Of a DNA stretch of 64,000 bases, positions 16,598-25,735 are shown one piece after another. How positions within the stretch are numbered: the first letter of the stretch is position 1; each line of letters starts with the position of its first letter. The notes beneath the pieces were generated by a model. The model worked only from the letters and a program-made list of their open reading frames with translations, did not search any database and was not told the origin of the DNA. This stretch comes from Pectinatus frisingensis. GTDB lineage: Bacteria > Bacillota > Negativicutes > Selenomonadales > Selenomonadaceae. Where the stretch lies: the NCBI RefSeq assembly GCF_015732285.1, contig NZ_WIQU01000046.1:90367-154366 (forward strand), given 5' to 3'. The translations under genes were made by a program, and so were the position numbers.

Positions 16598-19108
16598 TTA
16601 TTCATTGTTTAGTATGCCACGGAAAAAATGACCGCGGGTGAAGTTGGTTCCTTCTATACTTTCAATGCTATTGCTCTTAAATATTTTGTGATGTTTACCC
16701 CTTTGCAGAACTTCATGATAAATTTTCACTATTGATTCCAGCTTATTGGCAGTTTCGTAGCGACCGTCGATACGAATGCGGCTGATACCCGCATTCTGGA
16801 CATCGGGTATATGGGCTAGCATCACCAGTTTGCGACCGTTTAAAATGTGCATGTGACAAAATTGGTCGGTGACAACTGGAAAGTGTTCGGACTTGCGGTC
16901 TTTTAGATAAAATCTGTTTTGGTGGCAAGGTGCCGCGCAATTACCCTTGTGGAGATTTCCTAGAAAACTACCGATTGCACAGTATTCAGATACCATTAAT
17001 TCAATGTTGCCGCTGACTATTACTTCCAGTGGCAGATGTGAATTGGCTGAGAGGTTCTTTATTTGCTGCAGGTTCAACTCAGGAGACAATACAGCAGCTT
17101 GAACATCCATATCAGCCAAAGTAGTAAGACAGGCAGAATTAAAAGTGTTCATGGAAAAGTCGGCCCAAAGTGGTAGATTTATATTCGTATCCCGGCGAAA
17201 AATGTTGATTTTTCTTATTTGACCGGCAGTATGGGCATAAATACCGGCAAATTTTGTCAAATCCAATTGAGAAAAAAGTAAATCCATATATTTCATTTGT
17301 GATTGACATAAAATACGCGGCATCGCCAGATAAATTTTTACTTCAGCACAGTGACACAAGTCTACTGCCTGTTGATAGGTTTCTATGGATATATGCTGAT
17401 GATTGTATGAATCACCGCCAAATAATATAGCATCACAGCCGCCTTTTAAAGCACCCTGTAGTTTGTCGATACTGTCAACAGCAGTTATCAAAGAGGTTTT
17501 TTGGGGGCGGAACACAGCATGATGAAAGATTGTTTTGTGCCAGTCGGTGAAATCAGGAGCAGGGTGGTTGAAGCGTTCACGACGCTTGACAAGCAGTTTG
17601 TCAACAGCCTGACGCCGAACATCATTTAGTACGCTCACTGGTACCATTACATCGGCACCAATATCACAGGTAAGCTCGTCTAATTGGTAGATGGTATTGC
17701 CGAGACGGCCCATTTGCTTATTGACGGTATCATAAGTGAGCGGTCGTTTTAATGCTCTTTCTGTAACAAAATCAGCTGTAAATTCAAGCCGGCCGCAGTC
17801 ATCACTCAGCTGTAATTTTATTGGCGAACCAATATGGGCCGATAAATTTATTTTCAGCGGGATACGGCGTACAGGATCACTATTATTAAAGAAATTTTTG
17901 GCTTTTTCGTTCAATTTGGCATCGGCTATTTTAAATAAACGATCATGTTCTTGCACATGACCGGGCAGTTTTATACTCACAATATCACCGCATTCTGCGG
18001 TTTCGACCGATTCCCCGGCAACCTTCATTGCAGTTACGTTCATGTTTACCCGGCCGCCTACTTTTACCCAAAAATCAATTTTATCACCGAGATTAAGTTC
18101 ATCTGACAGTTTGATATCGGCAATAAAAGTCTTTTTATTATATTTTTGGACCCGTCCAATGAGTAGACCCCGATTATTAGGTTTACGGTCACTCATCATG
18201 TTTTTGCCTTGATGTCCCTGAAGATAGGCCGTAGTAAAATCACGATTAAATATTTGCGAAAGTTCTTTGTCTGTCTGCCGGATATTGTAATTGGCAGACT
18301 TTTTATAATAATCGTCTATTTTATTTCTGTAAGCATTAACCGCAATGGCAACGTATTCTGGTTTTTTCATCCGGCCTTCTATTTTAAACGATTTGACACC
18401 GGCTTCAATTAATTGCGGCAACAGGTCAATTGTTTTCATATCACGCGGACTGAGCAGGTATTGACCGGCATCAGTGCCATTTAGAAGATCATTATCATTT
18501 TTGTCAACAAGAGTATAAGGCAGGCGGCACGGCTGTGCACAACAGCCACGGTTACCACTCCTGCCGCCGATCATGCTGCTCATGAGGCATTGCCCGGAAT
18601 AGCATACACAGATAGCACCATGAATAAAAGTTTCTATTTCGATTGAAGTATTACGGCAGATGAATTCAATATCGTTCAGACTGACTTCTCTGGCTAATAC
18701 GACTCTGCTGAAATGCAGTTTTTCCATCATCTTAACGCTGTCAAGATTATTTACACTCATTTGAGTACTGGCATGCAGTGGCAGATCGGGAACAATGCAG
18801 CGGGCAATTTTAGCAACTCCTAGATCTTGTACAATGATGGCATCAACGTTGATAGAATATAGATAAAGTAAATAATCAGCCAATTTATTGAGTTCACTGT
18901 CATCCACCAAGGTGTTGACAGTAACGTGGACAGCCGTATTGCGCAGATGGGCGAAGTCCACGGCTTTTTTTAACGCGGTAGTATCAAAGTTGGCGGCGAA
19001 AGCCCGCGCACCAAAATTCTCTCCTGCCAGATATATGGCATCAGCGCCGCTTTCAACAGCGGCTTTAAAAGCTTCCCAGGTACCGGCTGGGGCAAGTAAT
19101 TCAACCAA
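16598..19108 (-). CDS. U32-family peptidase-like protein (RlhA/DUF3656 type)
   Basis: About 836 aa. The N-terminal U32 barrel begins VELLAPAGTWEAFKAAVESG and holds the conserved Cys-rich signature (CVCYSGQC, then CCAQPC) that can hold an iron-sulfur cluster. A DUF3656-type region and a second U32-like half (about 520-760) follow, with another Cys pattern (GNCAAPCHQ). E. coli RlhA, which shares this architecture, is needed for hydroxylation of 23S rRNA C2501; that role is an inference here. The best start is TTG at 19108, eight bases after GGAGG. The frame is open further upstream but unconserved. Part of zapA-U32-mutS2. Confidence 0.85.
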   Translation of the reverse strand: MVELLAPAGTWEAFKAAVESGADAIYLAGENFGARAFAANFDTTALKKAVDFAHLRNTAVHVTVNTLVDDSELNKLADYLLYLYSINVDAIIVQDLGVAKIARCIVPDLPLHASTQMSVNNLDSVKMMEKLHFSRVVLAREVSLNDIEFICRNTSIEIETFIHGAICVCYSGQCLMSSMIGGRSGNRGCCAQPCRLPYTLVDKNDNDLLNGTDAGQYLLSPRDMKTIDLLPQLIEAGVKSFKIEGRMKKPEYVAIAVNAYRNKIDDYYKKSANYNIRQTDKELSQIFNRDFTTAYLQGHQGKNMMSDRKPNNRGLLIGRVQKYNKKTFIADIKLSDELNLGDKIDFWVKVGGRVNMNVTAMKVAGESVETAECGDIVSIKLPGHVQEHDRLFKIADAKLNEKAKNFFNNSDPVRRIPLKINLSAHIGSPIKLQLSDDCGRLEFTADFVTERALKRPLTYDTVNKQMGRLGNTIYQLDELTCDIGADVMVPVSVLNDVRRQAVDKLLVKRRERFNHPAPDFTDWHKTIFHHAVFRPQKTSLITAVDSIDKLQGALKGGCDAILFGGDSYNHQHISIETYQQAVDLCHCAEVKIYLAMPRILCQSQMKYMDLLFSQLDLTKFAGIYAHTAGQIRKINIFRRDTNINLPLWADFSMNTFNSACLTTLADMDVQAAVLSPELNLQQIKNLSANSHLPLEVIVSGNIELMVSEYCAIGSFLGNLHKGNCAAPCHQNRFYLKDRKSEHFPVVTDQFCHMHILNGRKLVMLAHIPDVQNAGISRIRIDGRYETANKLESIVKIYHEVLQRGKHHKIFKSNSIESIEGTNFTRGHFFRGILNNE

Positions 19109-19206
19109 AAAAAGTACCTCCACAACGTAGAATCGTTGATATAATGTAATAAAATAAACGGCATGGAAATCCATACCGCATTATCTTTTGTAAAAATAGT
19201 GAAATA

Positions 19207-19449
19207 TTATTTATCTTCCAATAGCTTGATCAGCTCATCATAATCCTTTTTCAGCTGAAAATAATCATCAGCAATATGGAGTGCCGTCAATACGCCAATA
19301 CGCTGAATAGGCAGGTATTGATTCTTTTTTACCAGCTTACGCATTTTGTTGTCGACCATATCAGCCAGTTCTCTCATATATTCGATATCGACATCACCCT
19401 TTATCGGATATTGTTCTCCATAAATTTCTATTGTCAGTTTGTTTTCCAT
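19207..19449 (-). CDS. zapA: Cell division protein ZapA
   Basis: 80-aa ZapA, which bundles FtsZ filaments at the division ring. It has the N-terminal beta-strand (LTIEIYGEQYPIKG), the DIEYMRELADMVDNKM helix and a C-terminal coiled coil (ALHIADDYFQLKKDYDELIK). ATG at 19449 is preferred; a GTG three codons upstream is in frame but lies inside the probable ribosome-binding site GGGTG. First gene of the operon. pheST, a frequent upstream neighbour in Firmicutes, is absent. Confidence 0.92.
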   Translation of the reverse strand: MENKLTIEIYGEQYPIKGDVDIEYMRELADMVDNKMRKLVKKNQYLPIQRIGVLTALHIADDYFQLKKDYDELIKLLEDK

Positions 19450-19854
19450 AAGTGTCACCCGAGTATTATGTGAAAAATATTAATTTATATATTCATATGT
19501 ATAGATTTTATCAAAATATAGCTTGAGATGCAAGAATTTGCGAGCGATAAGAAGATATAATGATGCAAATTTTCTCTATAAAATTAAATTCTTATGTTGG
19601 ACATAGAAAAAATTTGACTTGGCAGATAGAAAAATTGGGTGGCGCTGATGATACAAATATCGGTGCGATATCTCCGTTATCAGGGCAGGATACTGTTACC
19701 CGGTGCTGCATAAATAATGACCGTCTTTTCCAGCGGGGGATTTATTGTTATAATTATAATGATTTTATTAGGAAATCCGGGAAATTTATAGTAAAATAAT
19801 GTTTGTATATTTATGCTATAATGTATATAAATAAATAGCAAAACACTGAAAAGG
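19450..19854. other. Intergenic region between zapA and the DUF4127 gene
   Basis: 405 bases between divergent genes. It holds the zapA promoter (19505-19533) and, on the plus strand, a TATAAT at about 19816-19821 that could serve the DUF4127 gene. The middle 150 bases (about 19610-19750) are less AT-rich than their surroundings, which may mean a small RNA or a decayed gene. I could not fold them into a known family. A 79-codon plus-strand frame at 19560 has no ribosome-binding site and no recognisable motif. Confidence 0.5.
19505..19533 (-). promoter_or_regulatory. Promoter of zapA-U32-mutS2
   Basis: Minus strand: TTGCAT (19533-19528), 17-base spacer, TAAAAT (19510-19505), 56 bases upstream of the zapA start. 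Confidence 0.65.
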
Positions 19855-21543
19855 ATGAATGTTTTGTATAAAAGAAGTATATTTTTTATAGCGCTGGCGA
19901 TATTTACTGTTGTTGTTTTTCAGCAGATAAGCTTCACAGGGCCGGAAAATAATGTAAATATTGAGCAAAAATATACGAAGTGTGTCTTGCTCGTTCCATT
20001 GGACAGCCGGCCTCCCTGTTCAAAATTTGTAATAGATGCTGGTAAATTGGTAAATATAAGGGTAATTGTGCCGCCACAGGAAATAATGGACTATTATACT
20101 GAGGCGGGTGACACCGGAAAACTGCGTGACTGGCTGATGAATAATGCTACAAAGGCTGATGGGATCATTGTGTCGACGGATCAATTGCTTTACGGCGGGC
20201 TTTTGGCTTCACGTCAGTCTTTTGGCAGACATACAGATGAAAATGCAGTGTGGTCGGCATTGAAACAAATACGTGAAACCAATAAATCACTGCCTATATA
20301 TGTGTTTAATATATTGCCGCGTATAACACCGCCAGCTAATATCGATGCAGCGAAGGATATAAAGAATTTGATGGAATATTCACGGCTGGTTGATAGATTT
20401 AGTCAATTCTATGATGAAAAAGATTTGAAAAAACTGGCTGAGCTGCGAGGTAAAATTTCACAGAAGCATTTAGAGCAATATGAATTATTGTATGAAAAAA
20501 ATTTACAATTGAATAAAGAATTGATTGATCTGTGCGCTGCTGGTGTTATAAATAAAATTGTCATTGGTCAGGATGATGGTGAAGAATACGGTATGCCAAA
20601 TATTGAGCGGCGTTTTTTACAGCGCTATATAGTACAGAAGAATCTTAATGCCGGACAGGCTGTTGTAACGCATGGGGCCGATGAGGTCGCCATGTCATTA
20701 CTGTTTAACATGGCGCAGCAGTTTAATGCCACGGTGTATCAACCTAAAATATATGCCGCGTACACAGATGACGCAGCTGCTGATAAAATATTTCCATATA
20801 TGGCGGCACCGGTTAAACAGATTGTTGAAGAAAAGATAGAAATGACGGGCGGAAGACCCGTAAAATCACCAGATGAGGCCAATTTTATTTTATACATGCA
20901 CATTGGTGATGTTGAAAGTCTATCGGTACGTCGTTTGGCTGCCCGGCAGTTAAAAAATTGGCTGGATGAAGGGAAAAAGGTTGCTTTGGTTGATCTCAGC
21001 AGACATTTTACCGCTGATGAAACATTATTTCCTGTGTTATTGGCAGACGATATACCGGTGAATCAATTAACCGCATATTCGGGTTGGAATACAGTCAGTA
21101 ATTCTATTGGCCAGGCAGTAGCACAGGCGTCTATATACTGCCTGGCTCAGCATAATGAAGCAAATGAAGCAGACGCACTGAGGCTTTCCTATAATAATCT
21201 GACAATACTTTATGACCATTTTACAGAAGACTATTTCTATTTAAAGGGAACAATTGATGCCGTAAATACTGCCTTGCGTAAAGCCGGTATTGATAATGTG
21301 AGCGACCTTAATATGGATAATAATTATCTGTGGGCAAATCAGATGTTGAGCATATCACTGCAGCGCCAGCTGGATAAGTTTGCCTATAGTAAAGCGTCGC
21401 GTGCTCCTATAAGGATTGACACGCCGGATGGAAAGAAAAAAATATATATACGCAACCTGCGGGCGGCAGTATTTTTTCCTTGGCCGCGCACATTTGAGAT
21501 ATATACGGATGTAAAATTTAATTTACTGACAGAAAGTCAGTAA
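19855..21543 (+). CDS. Exported DUF4127 family protein
   Basis: 562 aa. The N-terminus (IFFIALAIFTVVVFQ) is a single hydrophobic segment, a signal peptide or anchor. The DUF4127 signature follows: LLVPLDSRPPC (about 43-53), VPPQEIMDYY, then STDQLLYGGLLASRQ and a middle motif GQDDGEEYG. These Asp- and Gly-rich motifs look like a catalytic or metal site, but no function is established for the family. Annotated start at 19855 (with AAAAGG just upstream). Monocistronic, flanked by AT-rich gaps. Its neighbours give no clue to its role. Confidence 0.85.
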   Translation: MNVLYKRSIFFIALAIFTVVVFQQISFTGPENNVNIEQKYTKCVLLVPLDSRPPCSKFVIDAGKLVNIRVIVPPQEIMDYYTEAGDTGKLRDWLMNNATKADGIIVSTDQLLYGGLLASRQSFGRHTDENAVWSALKQIRETNKSLPIYVFNILPRITPPANIDAAKDIKNLMEYSRLVDRFSQFYDEKDLKKLAELRGKISQKHLEQYELLYEKNLQLNKELIDLCAAGVINKIVIGQDDGEEYGMPNIERRFLQRYIVQKNLNAGQAVVTHGADEVAMSLLFNMAQQFNATVYQPKIYAAYTDDAAADKIFPYMAAPVKQIVEEKIEMTGGRPVKSPDEANFILYMHIGDVESLSVRRLAARQLKNWLDEGKKVALVDLSRHFTADETLFPVLLADDIPVNQLTAYSGWNTVSNSIGQAVAQASIYCLAQHNEANEADALRLSYNNLTILYDHFTEDYFYLKGTIDAVNTALRKAGIDNVSDLNMDNNYLWANQMLSISLQRQLDKFAYSKASRAPIRIDTPDGKKKIYIRNLRAAVFFPWPRTFEIYTDVKFNLLTESQ

Positions 21544-21590
21544 TAATAGGATTTAAGTAACAATGTAATATAAATTTTAATTATATAGTA

Positions 21591-21619
21591 TTGTCAAAAA
21601 GAACAAAACTCTTTATAAT
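21591..21619 (+). promoter_or_regulatory. Promoter of the kor operon
   Basis: TTGTCA (21591-21596), 17-base spacer, TATAAT (21614-21619). The start site would be near 21626, giving a 5' leader of almost 190 bases before korD. Confidence 0.8.
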
Positions 21620-21649
21620 ATAGCTTATTGCCGCAAAACGCATTTATTG

Positions 21650-21795
21650 ATGGAATGCTGATAAGAAATACCAAATATATCATTAAATCGGCATCCTTTT
21701 AAAATAATTACAGAGAACTTATCGGTAAAAATTTCGATATATTTTTAGCTGAGGTACGTCGAGATGTATTTATTACCGACGGTAATCAAAAGACG
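21650..21795 (+). promoter_or_regulatory. Structured 5' leader of the kor operon
   Basis: Two possible stems lie in the long leader. GGAATGCTGAT pairs with ATCGGCATCC (about 21653-21702, one bulge and one G-U), and ATTACCG pairs with CGGTAAT (about 21772-21786). No known riboswitch class is recognised and there is no terminator T-run. It may simply be an untranslated leader. Confidence 0.35.
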
Positions 21796-21813
21796 ATGCA
21801 GGGAGGAAACATT

Positions 21814-22014
21814 ATGGACACAGAAATTTTTTTGAAATCGGAACGTTGCAAGGGATGTGGTATCTGCGTAGCTTTTTGTCCGAAGAAAGTTTTGCAGCTG
21901 GATACATTAGGACACTGCAGTGTTGTAAGACCTGATGATTGTATCGCTTGTGGTCAATGCGAATTGCGTTGTCCGGATTATGCTATTTTTGTAGATAAGA
22001 AGGTGTACGCATGA
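21814..22014 (+). CDS. korD: 2-oxoacid:ferredoxin oxidoreductase, 4Fe-4S delta subunit
   Basis: 66-aa ferredoxin-like subunit with two 4Fe-4S motifs: CKGCGICVAFCPK and CIACGQCELRCPD. It passes electrons from the thiamine pyrophosphate site to ferredoxin. ATG at 21814 is seven bases after GGGAGG. It overlaps korA by four bases (ATGA). The order delta-alpha-beta-gamma is the common 2-oxoglutarate synthase arrangement. Confidence 0.92.
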   Translation: MDTEIFLKSERCKGCGICVAFCPKKVLQLDTLGHCSVVRPDDCIACGQCELRCPDYAIFVDKKVYA

Positions 22015-23156
22015 CAGAAATGAAATTGATGCAGGGAAATGAAGCTTGTGCAGCAGGTGCTATCGCGGCCGGAGTAAGATTTTTTGGCGGCTATCCGATA
22101 ACCCCTTCAACGGAGATTGCAGAAACGATGGCTAAAAAGCTACCCGCTTTGGGCGGTTGTTTTATTCAGATGGAAGATGAAATTAGTGGCATGGGTGTTG
22201 TTTTAGGTGCATCACTGGCCGGACGGAAAGTGTTGACAGCCACTTCAGGACCGGGATTTTCTCTTAAACAGGAATTGATTGGTTATGCGGCCTGTGCTGA
22301 AATACCAGTTGTGATAGTCGATGTACAAAGGGTAGGACCGTCTACCGGGCAGCCAACTTCACCTTCACAGGGCGATGTTATGCAGGTCCGGTGGGGAACT
22401 CACGGGGATCATCCGATGATTGCATTATCACCATGGACAGTACGGGAAACTTTTGATGCGGCAGTAATGGCTGTTAATTATGCTGAAAGATTTCGTACGC
22501 CGGTTATCTTACTGATGGATGAAATAGTTGGGCATCTGCGTGAAAATGTTCAGCTGCCGAATGCCAGTGATATTACTGTCTATCCGCGGCGTCGCCCGAC
22601 CAAAAGCCGTGCTGCCGGCTATCAGCCCTATGAACCAGAACAGGACATGGTGCCTAATCCGGCTGATTTTGGCACGGGTTATCGTATTCATGTAACAGGT
22701 CTGATCCATGATTATACCGGTTTTCCATCCGGCAGCCCGGTAGTGACCGAAAAATTTATAGACAGATTGCATCGCAAAATTGCCATAGCACAAGATGAGA
22801 TAACCCATTATGATGAATTTTTTATGGAAGATGCGGAATATGCCGTAGTATCATATGGTGGTGTGGCTCGTACAGCTTATGAGGCAGTACGAAAGGCGCG
22901 GGCAAAAGGATTGAAAGTCGGCATGATTAGATTGATGACAATCTGGCCGTTCGCCAACAAAATAATAGAACAAACGGCTGAAAAAGTAAGGGCAATATTG
23001 GTGCCGGAACTCAATTACGGGCAGCTCAAGTATGAAGTGGAACGCGCTGCAGCCGGCAGATGTCCGGTAAGCCTGCTGGCTAAATACAATACTCTATTAT
23101 TTACACCGGACGAAATTGTGGACGGAATAGAAAACCTTACAGGGGGCAGAATATAA
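22011..23156 (+). CDS. korA: 2-oxoacid:ferredoxin oxidoreductase, alpha subunit
   Basis: 381 aa. It has the pyrimidine-binding domain of the PFOR superfamily: GNEACAAGAIAAGVRFFGGYPITPSTE (about 10-36, given here as GNEACAAGAIAAGV and FFGGYPITPSTE), QMEDEISGMG and TSGPGFSLKQE. It oxidises a 2-oxoacid to acyl-CoA with reduced ferredoxin, or carboxylates in reverse. Sequence alone favours 2-oxoglutarate but does not prove it. Its stop overlaps the korB start in TAATG. Confidence 0.92.
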   Translation: MTEMKLMQGNEACAAGAIAAGVRFFGGYPITPSTEIAETMAKKLPALGGCFIQMEDEISGMGVVLGASLAGRKVLTATSGPGFSLKQELIGYAACAEIPVVIVDVQRVGPSTGQPTSPSQGDVMQVRWGTHGDHPMIALSPWTVRETFDAAVMAVNYAERFRTPVILLMDEIVGHLRENVQLPNASDITVYPRRRPTKSRAAGYQPYEPEQDMVPNPADFGTGYRIHVTGLIHDYTGFPSGSPVVTEKFIDRLHRKIAIAQDEITHYDEFFMEDAEYAVVSYGGVARTAYEAVRKARAKGLKVGMIRLMTIWPFANKIIEQTAEKVRAILVPELNYGQLKYEVERAAAGRCPVSLLAKYNTLLFTPDEIVDGIENLTGGRI

Positions 23157-23980
23157 TGCAGGAACGTACTTACGAAAAATATTTTCGACAAAATCGTCTG
23201 CCGCATATCTGGTGTCCCGGCTGCGGTAACGGAACTGTAATGAAAGCAATAGTTGAAGCTGTAGAAAAGAGGAAACTTCCCCGTGATAAAACGGTTATTG
23301 TATCGGGAATAGGTTGTTCATCGCGAGCATCCGGGTATATGGATTTTGATACGCTGCATACGGCGCACGGCCGGGCCATTCCTTTTGCTACCGGGATAAA
23401 ATTGGCCAATCCGGAATTGAATGTGATTGTGATTACCGGTGATGGTGACTGCACGGCGATCGGCGGTAATCATTTCATTCACGGAGCCAGACGCAATATT
23501 GATTTGACAGTAGTGCTTTTCAATAATGCAATTTATGGGATGACCGGCGGGCAGGCTTCACCGATGACACCTTTACATAAAAAGGCTACTACGGCACCAT
23601 ACGGCAGTGTTGACCGGCCTTTTGATGCCTGCCAGCTGGCTTCGGCTGCGGGAGCTTCTTATGTCGCGCGCAGTACTGCCTTTCATGTCCAGCATTTAAC
23701 GGATATGATTGCCGAAGGAATTTCTGTTGAAGGGTTTTCTTTCATTGAGGCTGTAGTTCAATGTCCTACAGCCTATGGACGAAAAAATAAAATGCCGGAA
23801 CCGGCACAAATGATGGCTTGGCTGCGCGATCATGCTGTTTTGCAGAAAGCATGGGATAAGCTGCCAGAAGAAAAAAGATCGGATAAATTTCCTATTGGTG
23901 TATTTTTAAAGAGGCAGTTTGAAGAATATACAAAGGCCTATGCTGAAGTTATTGCAAGTGCCCAAGGGGGTAAAAAATGA
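23156..23980 (+). CDS. korB: 2-oxoacid:ferredoxin oxidoreductase, beta subunit
   Basis: 274-aa thiamine-pyrophosphate subunit. CPGCGNGTVMKA near the N-terminus carries the cluster or cofactor cysteines. The TPP/Mg motif is GDGDCTAIGGNHFIHGARRN (about 97-116), followed by NNAIYGMTGGQ. The gene is linked by start/stop overlaps to korA and korC, so subunit ratios are probably set by translational coupling. Confidence 0.93.
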   Translation: MQERTYEKYFRQNRLPHIWCPGCGNGTVMKAIVEAVEKRKLPRDKTVIVSGIGCSSRASGYMDFDTLHTAHGRAIPFATGIKLANPELNVIVITGDGDCTAIGGNHFIHGARRNIDLTVVLFNNAIYGMTGGQASPMTPLHKKATTAPYGSVDRPFDACQLASAAGASYVARSTAFHVQHLTDMIAEGISVEGFSFIEAVVQCPTAYGRKNKMPEPAQMMAWLRDHAVLQKAWDKLPEEKRSDKFPIGVFLKRQFEEYTKAYAEVIASAQGGKK

Positions 23981-24501
23981 TGAAACAATTGAGGTTATCA
24001 GGTTCCGGCGGGCAGGGTGTAATCACTGCGGCAATTATTTTTGCCGAAGCAGCAATGCGTGAAGGCCGTCAAGTCGTTCAGTCGCAGTCCTATGGTCCTG
24101 AAGCCCGCGGCGGGGCTTCTAAGGCGGAAGTGATTATTGATGATGCACCTATTTATCATCCCAAAATAATCGTGCCGGATATTGTCTTGTCTCTGACGCA
24201 AAAAGCAGCTGATAATTATTATGGCGATTTGGACCGCAACAAGGGTATTTTGATAGTTGATGAGGATCTGGTGCCTGATATTCCGGATTTTCCCCGGGTA
24301 ATAAAAGTGCCAGTGACACGTATTGCTTCTGAACAGGTGGGAAAAATGCTATTTACTAATATTGTTGCACTGGGAGTATTGGTCAAGATATCAAAAATAG
24401 TATCAATCGATAGTGCACGGGCTTCCGTGCAAAAACGCGTGCCGCCGCATACTGTAGAGCAGAATATGAAAGCACTGGAACTGGGGTATAATGCCGTTTG
24501 A
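23977..24501 (+). CDS. korC: 2-oxoacid:ferredoxin oxidoreductase, gamma subunit
   Basis: 174-aa POR gamma domain, which contributes to CoA binding. It begins with LSGSGGQGVITAA and has the motif QSQSYGPEARGGASKAEV. The ATG at 23977 overlaps the korB stop (ATGA); a second ATG follows directly. Last gene of the operon. Repeat copy 2 begins 57 bases after its stop. Confidence 0.93.
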   Translation: MMKQLRLSGSGGQGVITAAIIFAEAAMREGRQVVQSQSYGPEARGGASKAEVIIDDAPIYHPKIIVPDIVLSLTQKAADNYYGDLDRNKGILIVDEDLVPDIPDFPRVIKVPVTRIASEQVGKMLFTNIVALGVLVKISKIVSIDSARASVQKRVPPHTVEQNMKALELGYNAV

Positions 24502-24557
24502 TATAACACGATCATTGTTCTTTATAAATAAATAAGTAATTTTATAAATATTACAAA

Positions 24558-24696
24558 GGGACTGTAGCATGTGAACATTTTCATCCATAATATGCAATAT
24601 ACCGTTTTCCCTGCTCTTCTTAAAAAGAATGGGAATCCGGTACAGCGGTGATTAATTGCATCTTTATGAGGTCAATGCCGTTCGTGCGGCAGTCCC
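24558..24696 (+). repeat. Structured intergenic repeat, copy 2 (of 3)
   Basis: 139 nt with outer arms GGGACTG (24558-24564) and CAGTCCC (24690-24696). Compared with copy 1 the central pair is A-T instead of G-C, a compensatory change. CATG pairs with CGTG next to it. Internally ATGCAAT (24592-24598) pairs with ATTGCAT (24655-24661), and TCAT with ATGA. The ATGAGGTCA motif is shared with copy 1. Lies between korC and the RpiR gene, transcribed in the same direction as both. Confidence 0.75.
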
Positions 24697-24732
24697 TGTT
24701 TGGGTTATATTATTTTATTGAAAGGATTTATT

Positions 24733-25596
24733 ATGCGGCTTTTGAAAGCAATGAAAGAAACTGAGCGTTTCAATTCAACAGAACAGTCAATAATAAAATA
24801 TATTTTAATTCATTCTAAGGAAATTGCCGATTTGTCGATACGTGAGCTGGCTGAACGGGCTTTTGCGAGTCCGGCAGCGATATTCCGTCTTTGCCAGAAA
24901 CTGAATCTTAAAGGATATACAGAATTTAAAATAAAATTTATAAGTGAAATAAATCGTACATCTGCATTGGAATATCCTATTAAAGGCCGGCCAATCACTG
25001 ACAAAAATCCACCGGATTCGATTGTAAAAAAGATAGCGGCTCTGGAAATAGAATCTATTGAAGAAACAAAGAATGAAATGGATATACAACAGCTGATACG
25101 GGTAGCCGGATTTATCGCTGATGCCAAAACAGTAGATTTTTATGCATTTGACGTGAATTACTATATAGCCCAAATTACAGCATATAATTTTTTGCAGATT
25201 AAAAAAAATGCAGTGGTGACAATGGCAGCCAATAGTCAGTATATGCGGGCATTGACTTGTGACAATACACATGTGGCCGTTTTTTTGAGCCGGACGGGAG
25301 AAAATAAACGACTGATTGATATAGCTAAAATTTTGCAAAAAAGAAAAATAAAGTCTTTTTTGCTGTCACCGGTAAAAAATTCCACATTGGCAGGATTAAT
25401 TGATGAATTTTTATACATTGCAAATACTGAAGAATATCTTGATATGGGAAATATGATTTTCAATGTGGGTGTACGATATTATCAAGATGTTTTGTTCAGC
25501 ATATTATTGTCGCAGGATTATTGGAATATACGCCGCACTTATACGGAATTTGAGGATATATTTGGCCGATTGAAAGATTCATGGCATTTGTGGTAG
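24733..25596 (+). CDS. MurR/RpiR family transcriptional regulator
   Basis: 287 aa. An N-terminal RpiR-type helix-turn-helix (about 1-75; LSIRELAERAFASPAAIFRLC) is joined to a C-terminal SIS sugar-phosphate-binding domain (about 120-250; VAVFLSRTGENKRLIDIAK). ATG at 24733 follows AAAGGA; the frame is open 11 codons further up without a ribosome-binding site. It lies directly upstream of the beta-glucoside PTS operon, which it probably controls in response to a phosphorylated sugar. A strong terminator separates the two, so it is an independent transcript. Confidence 0.9.
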   Translation: MRLLKAMKETERFNSTEQSIIKYILIHSKEIADLSIRELAERAFASPAAIFRLCQKLNLKGYTEFKIKFISEINRTSALEYPIKGRPITDKNPPDSIVKKIAALEIESIEETKNEMDIQQLIRVAGFIADAKTVDFYAFDVNYYIAQITAYNFLQIKKNAVVTMAANSQYMRALTCDNTHVAVFLSRTGENKRLIDIAKILQKRKIKSFLLSPVKNSTLAGLIDEFLYIANTEEYLDMGNMIFNVGVRYYQDVLFSILLSQDYWNIRRTYTEFEDIFGRLKDSWHLW

Positions 25597-25627
25597 GTAA
25601 TAATTAAAAAATTACATAGTAATGATT

Positions 25628-25668
25628 AAATACGAAATAATGTTTCAGTATATTTCGTATTTTTTTTA
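25628..25668 (+). terminator. Terminator of the RpiR gene
   Basis: ATACGAAATA (25630-25639) and TATTTCGTAT (25651-25660) form the stem, followed by seven T residues. Confidence 0.88.
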
Positions 25669-25699
25669 TTTTGCCGGAACATCATTCCAAAATGTTATG

Positions 25700-25735
25700 A
25701 ATTGCTTGAATTGAGCAATTGCTCTGTATTAATAT
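25700..25735 (+). promoter_or_regulatory. Promoter and candidate operator of the beta-glucoside PTS operon
   Basis: Possible promoter TTGAAT (25706-25711), 18-base spacer, TAATAT (25730-25735). The inverted repeat AATTGCT-N7-AGCAATT (25700-25720) overlaps the -35, as expected for a repressor site. A second imperfect dyad, TACATTGCGCATTGTA, lies at about 25752-25767. Binding of the RpiR protein is inferred from position only. Confidence 0.5.

Noticed and set aside
19560..19799. 79-codon frame upstream of the DUF4127 gene
   Set aside because: No ribosome-binding site, no domain, and composition like the surrounding intergenic DNA.
24558..24696. Repeat copies as rho-independent terminators
   Set aside because: They are about 139 nt with several nested stems, and the downstream tails are not U-tracts in copies 1 and 2.
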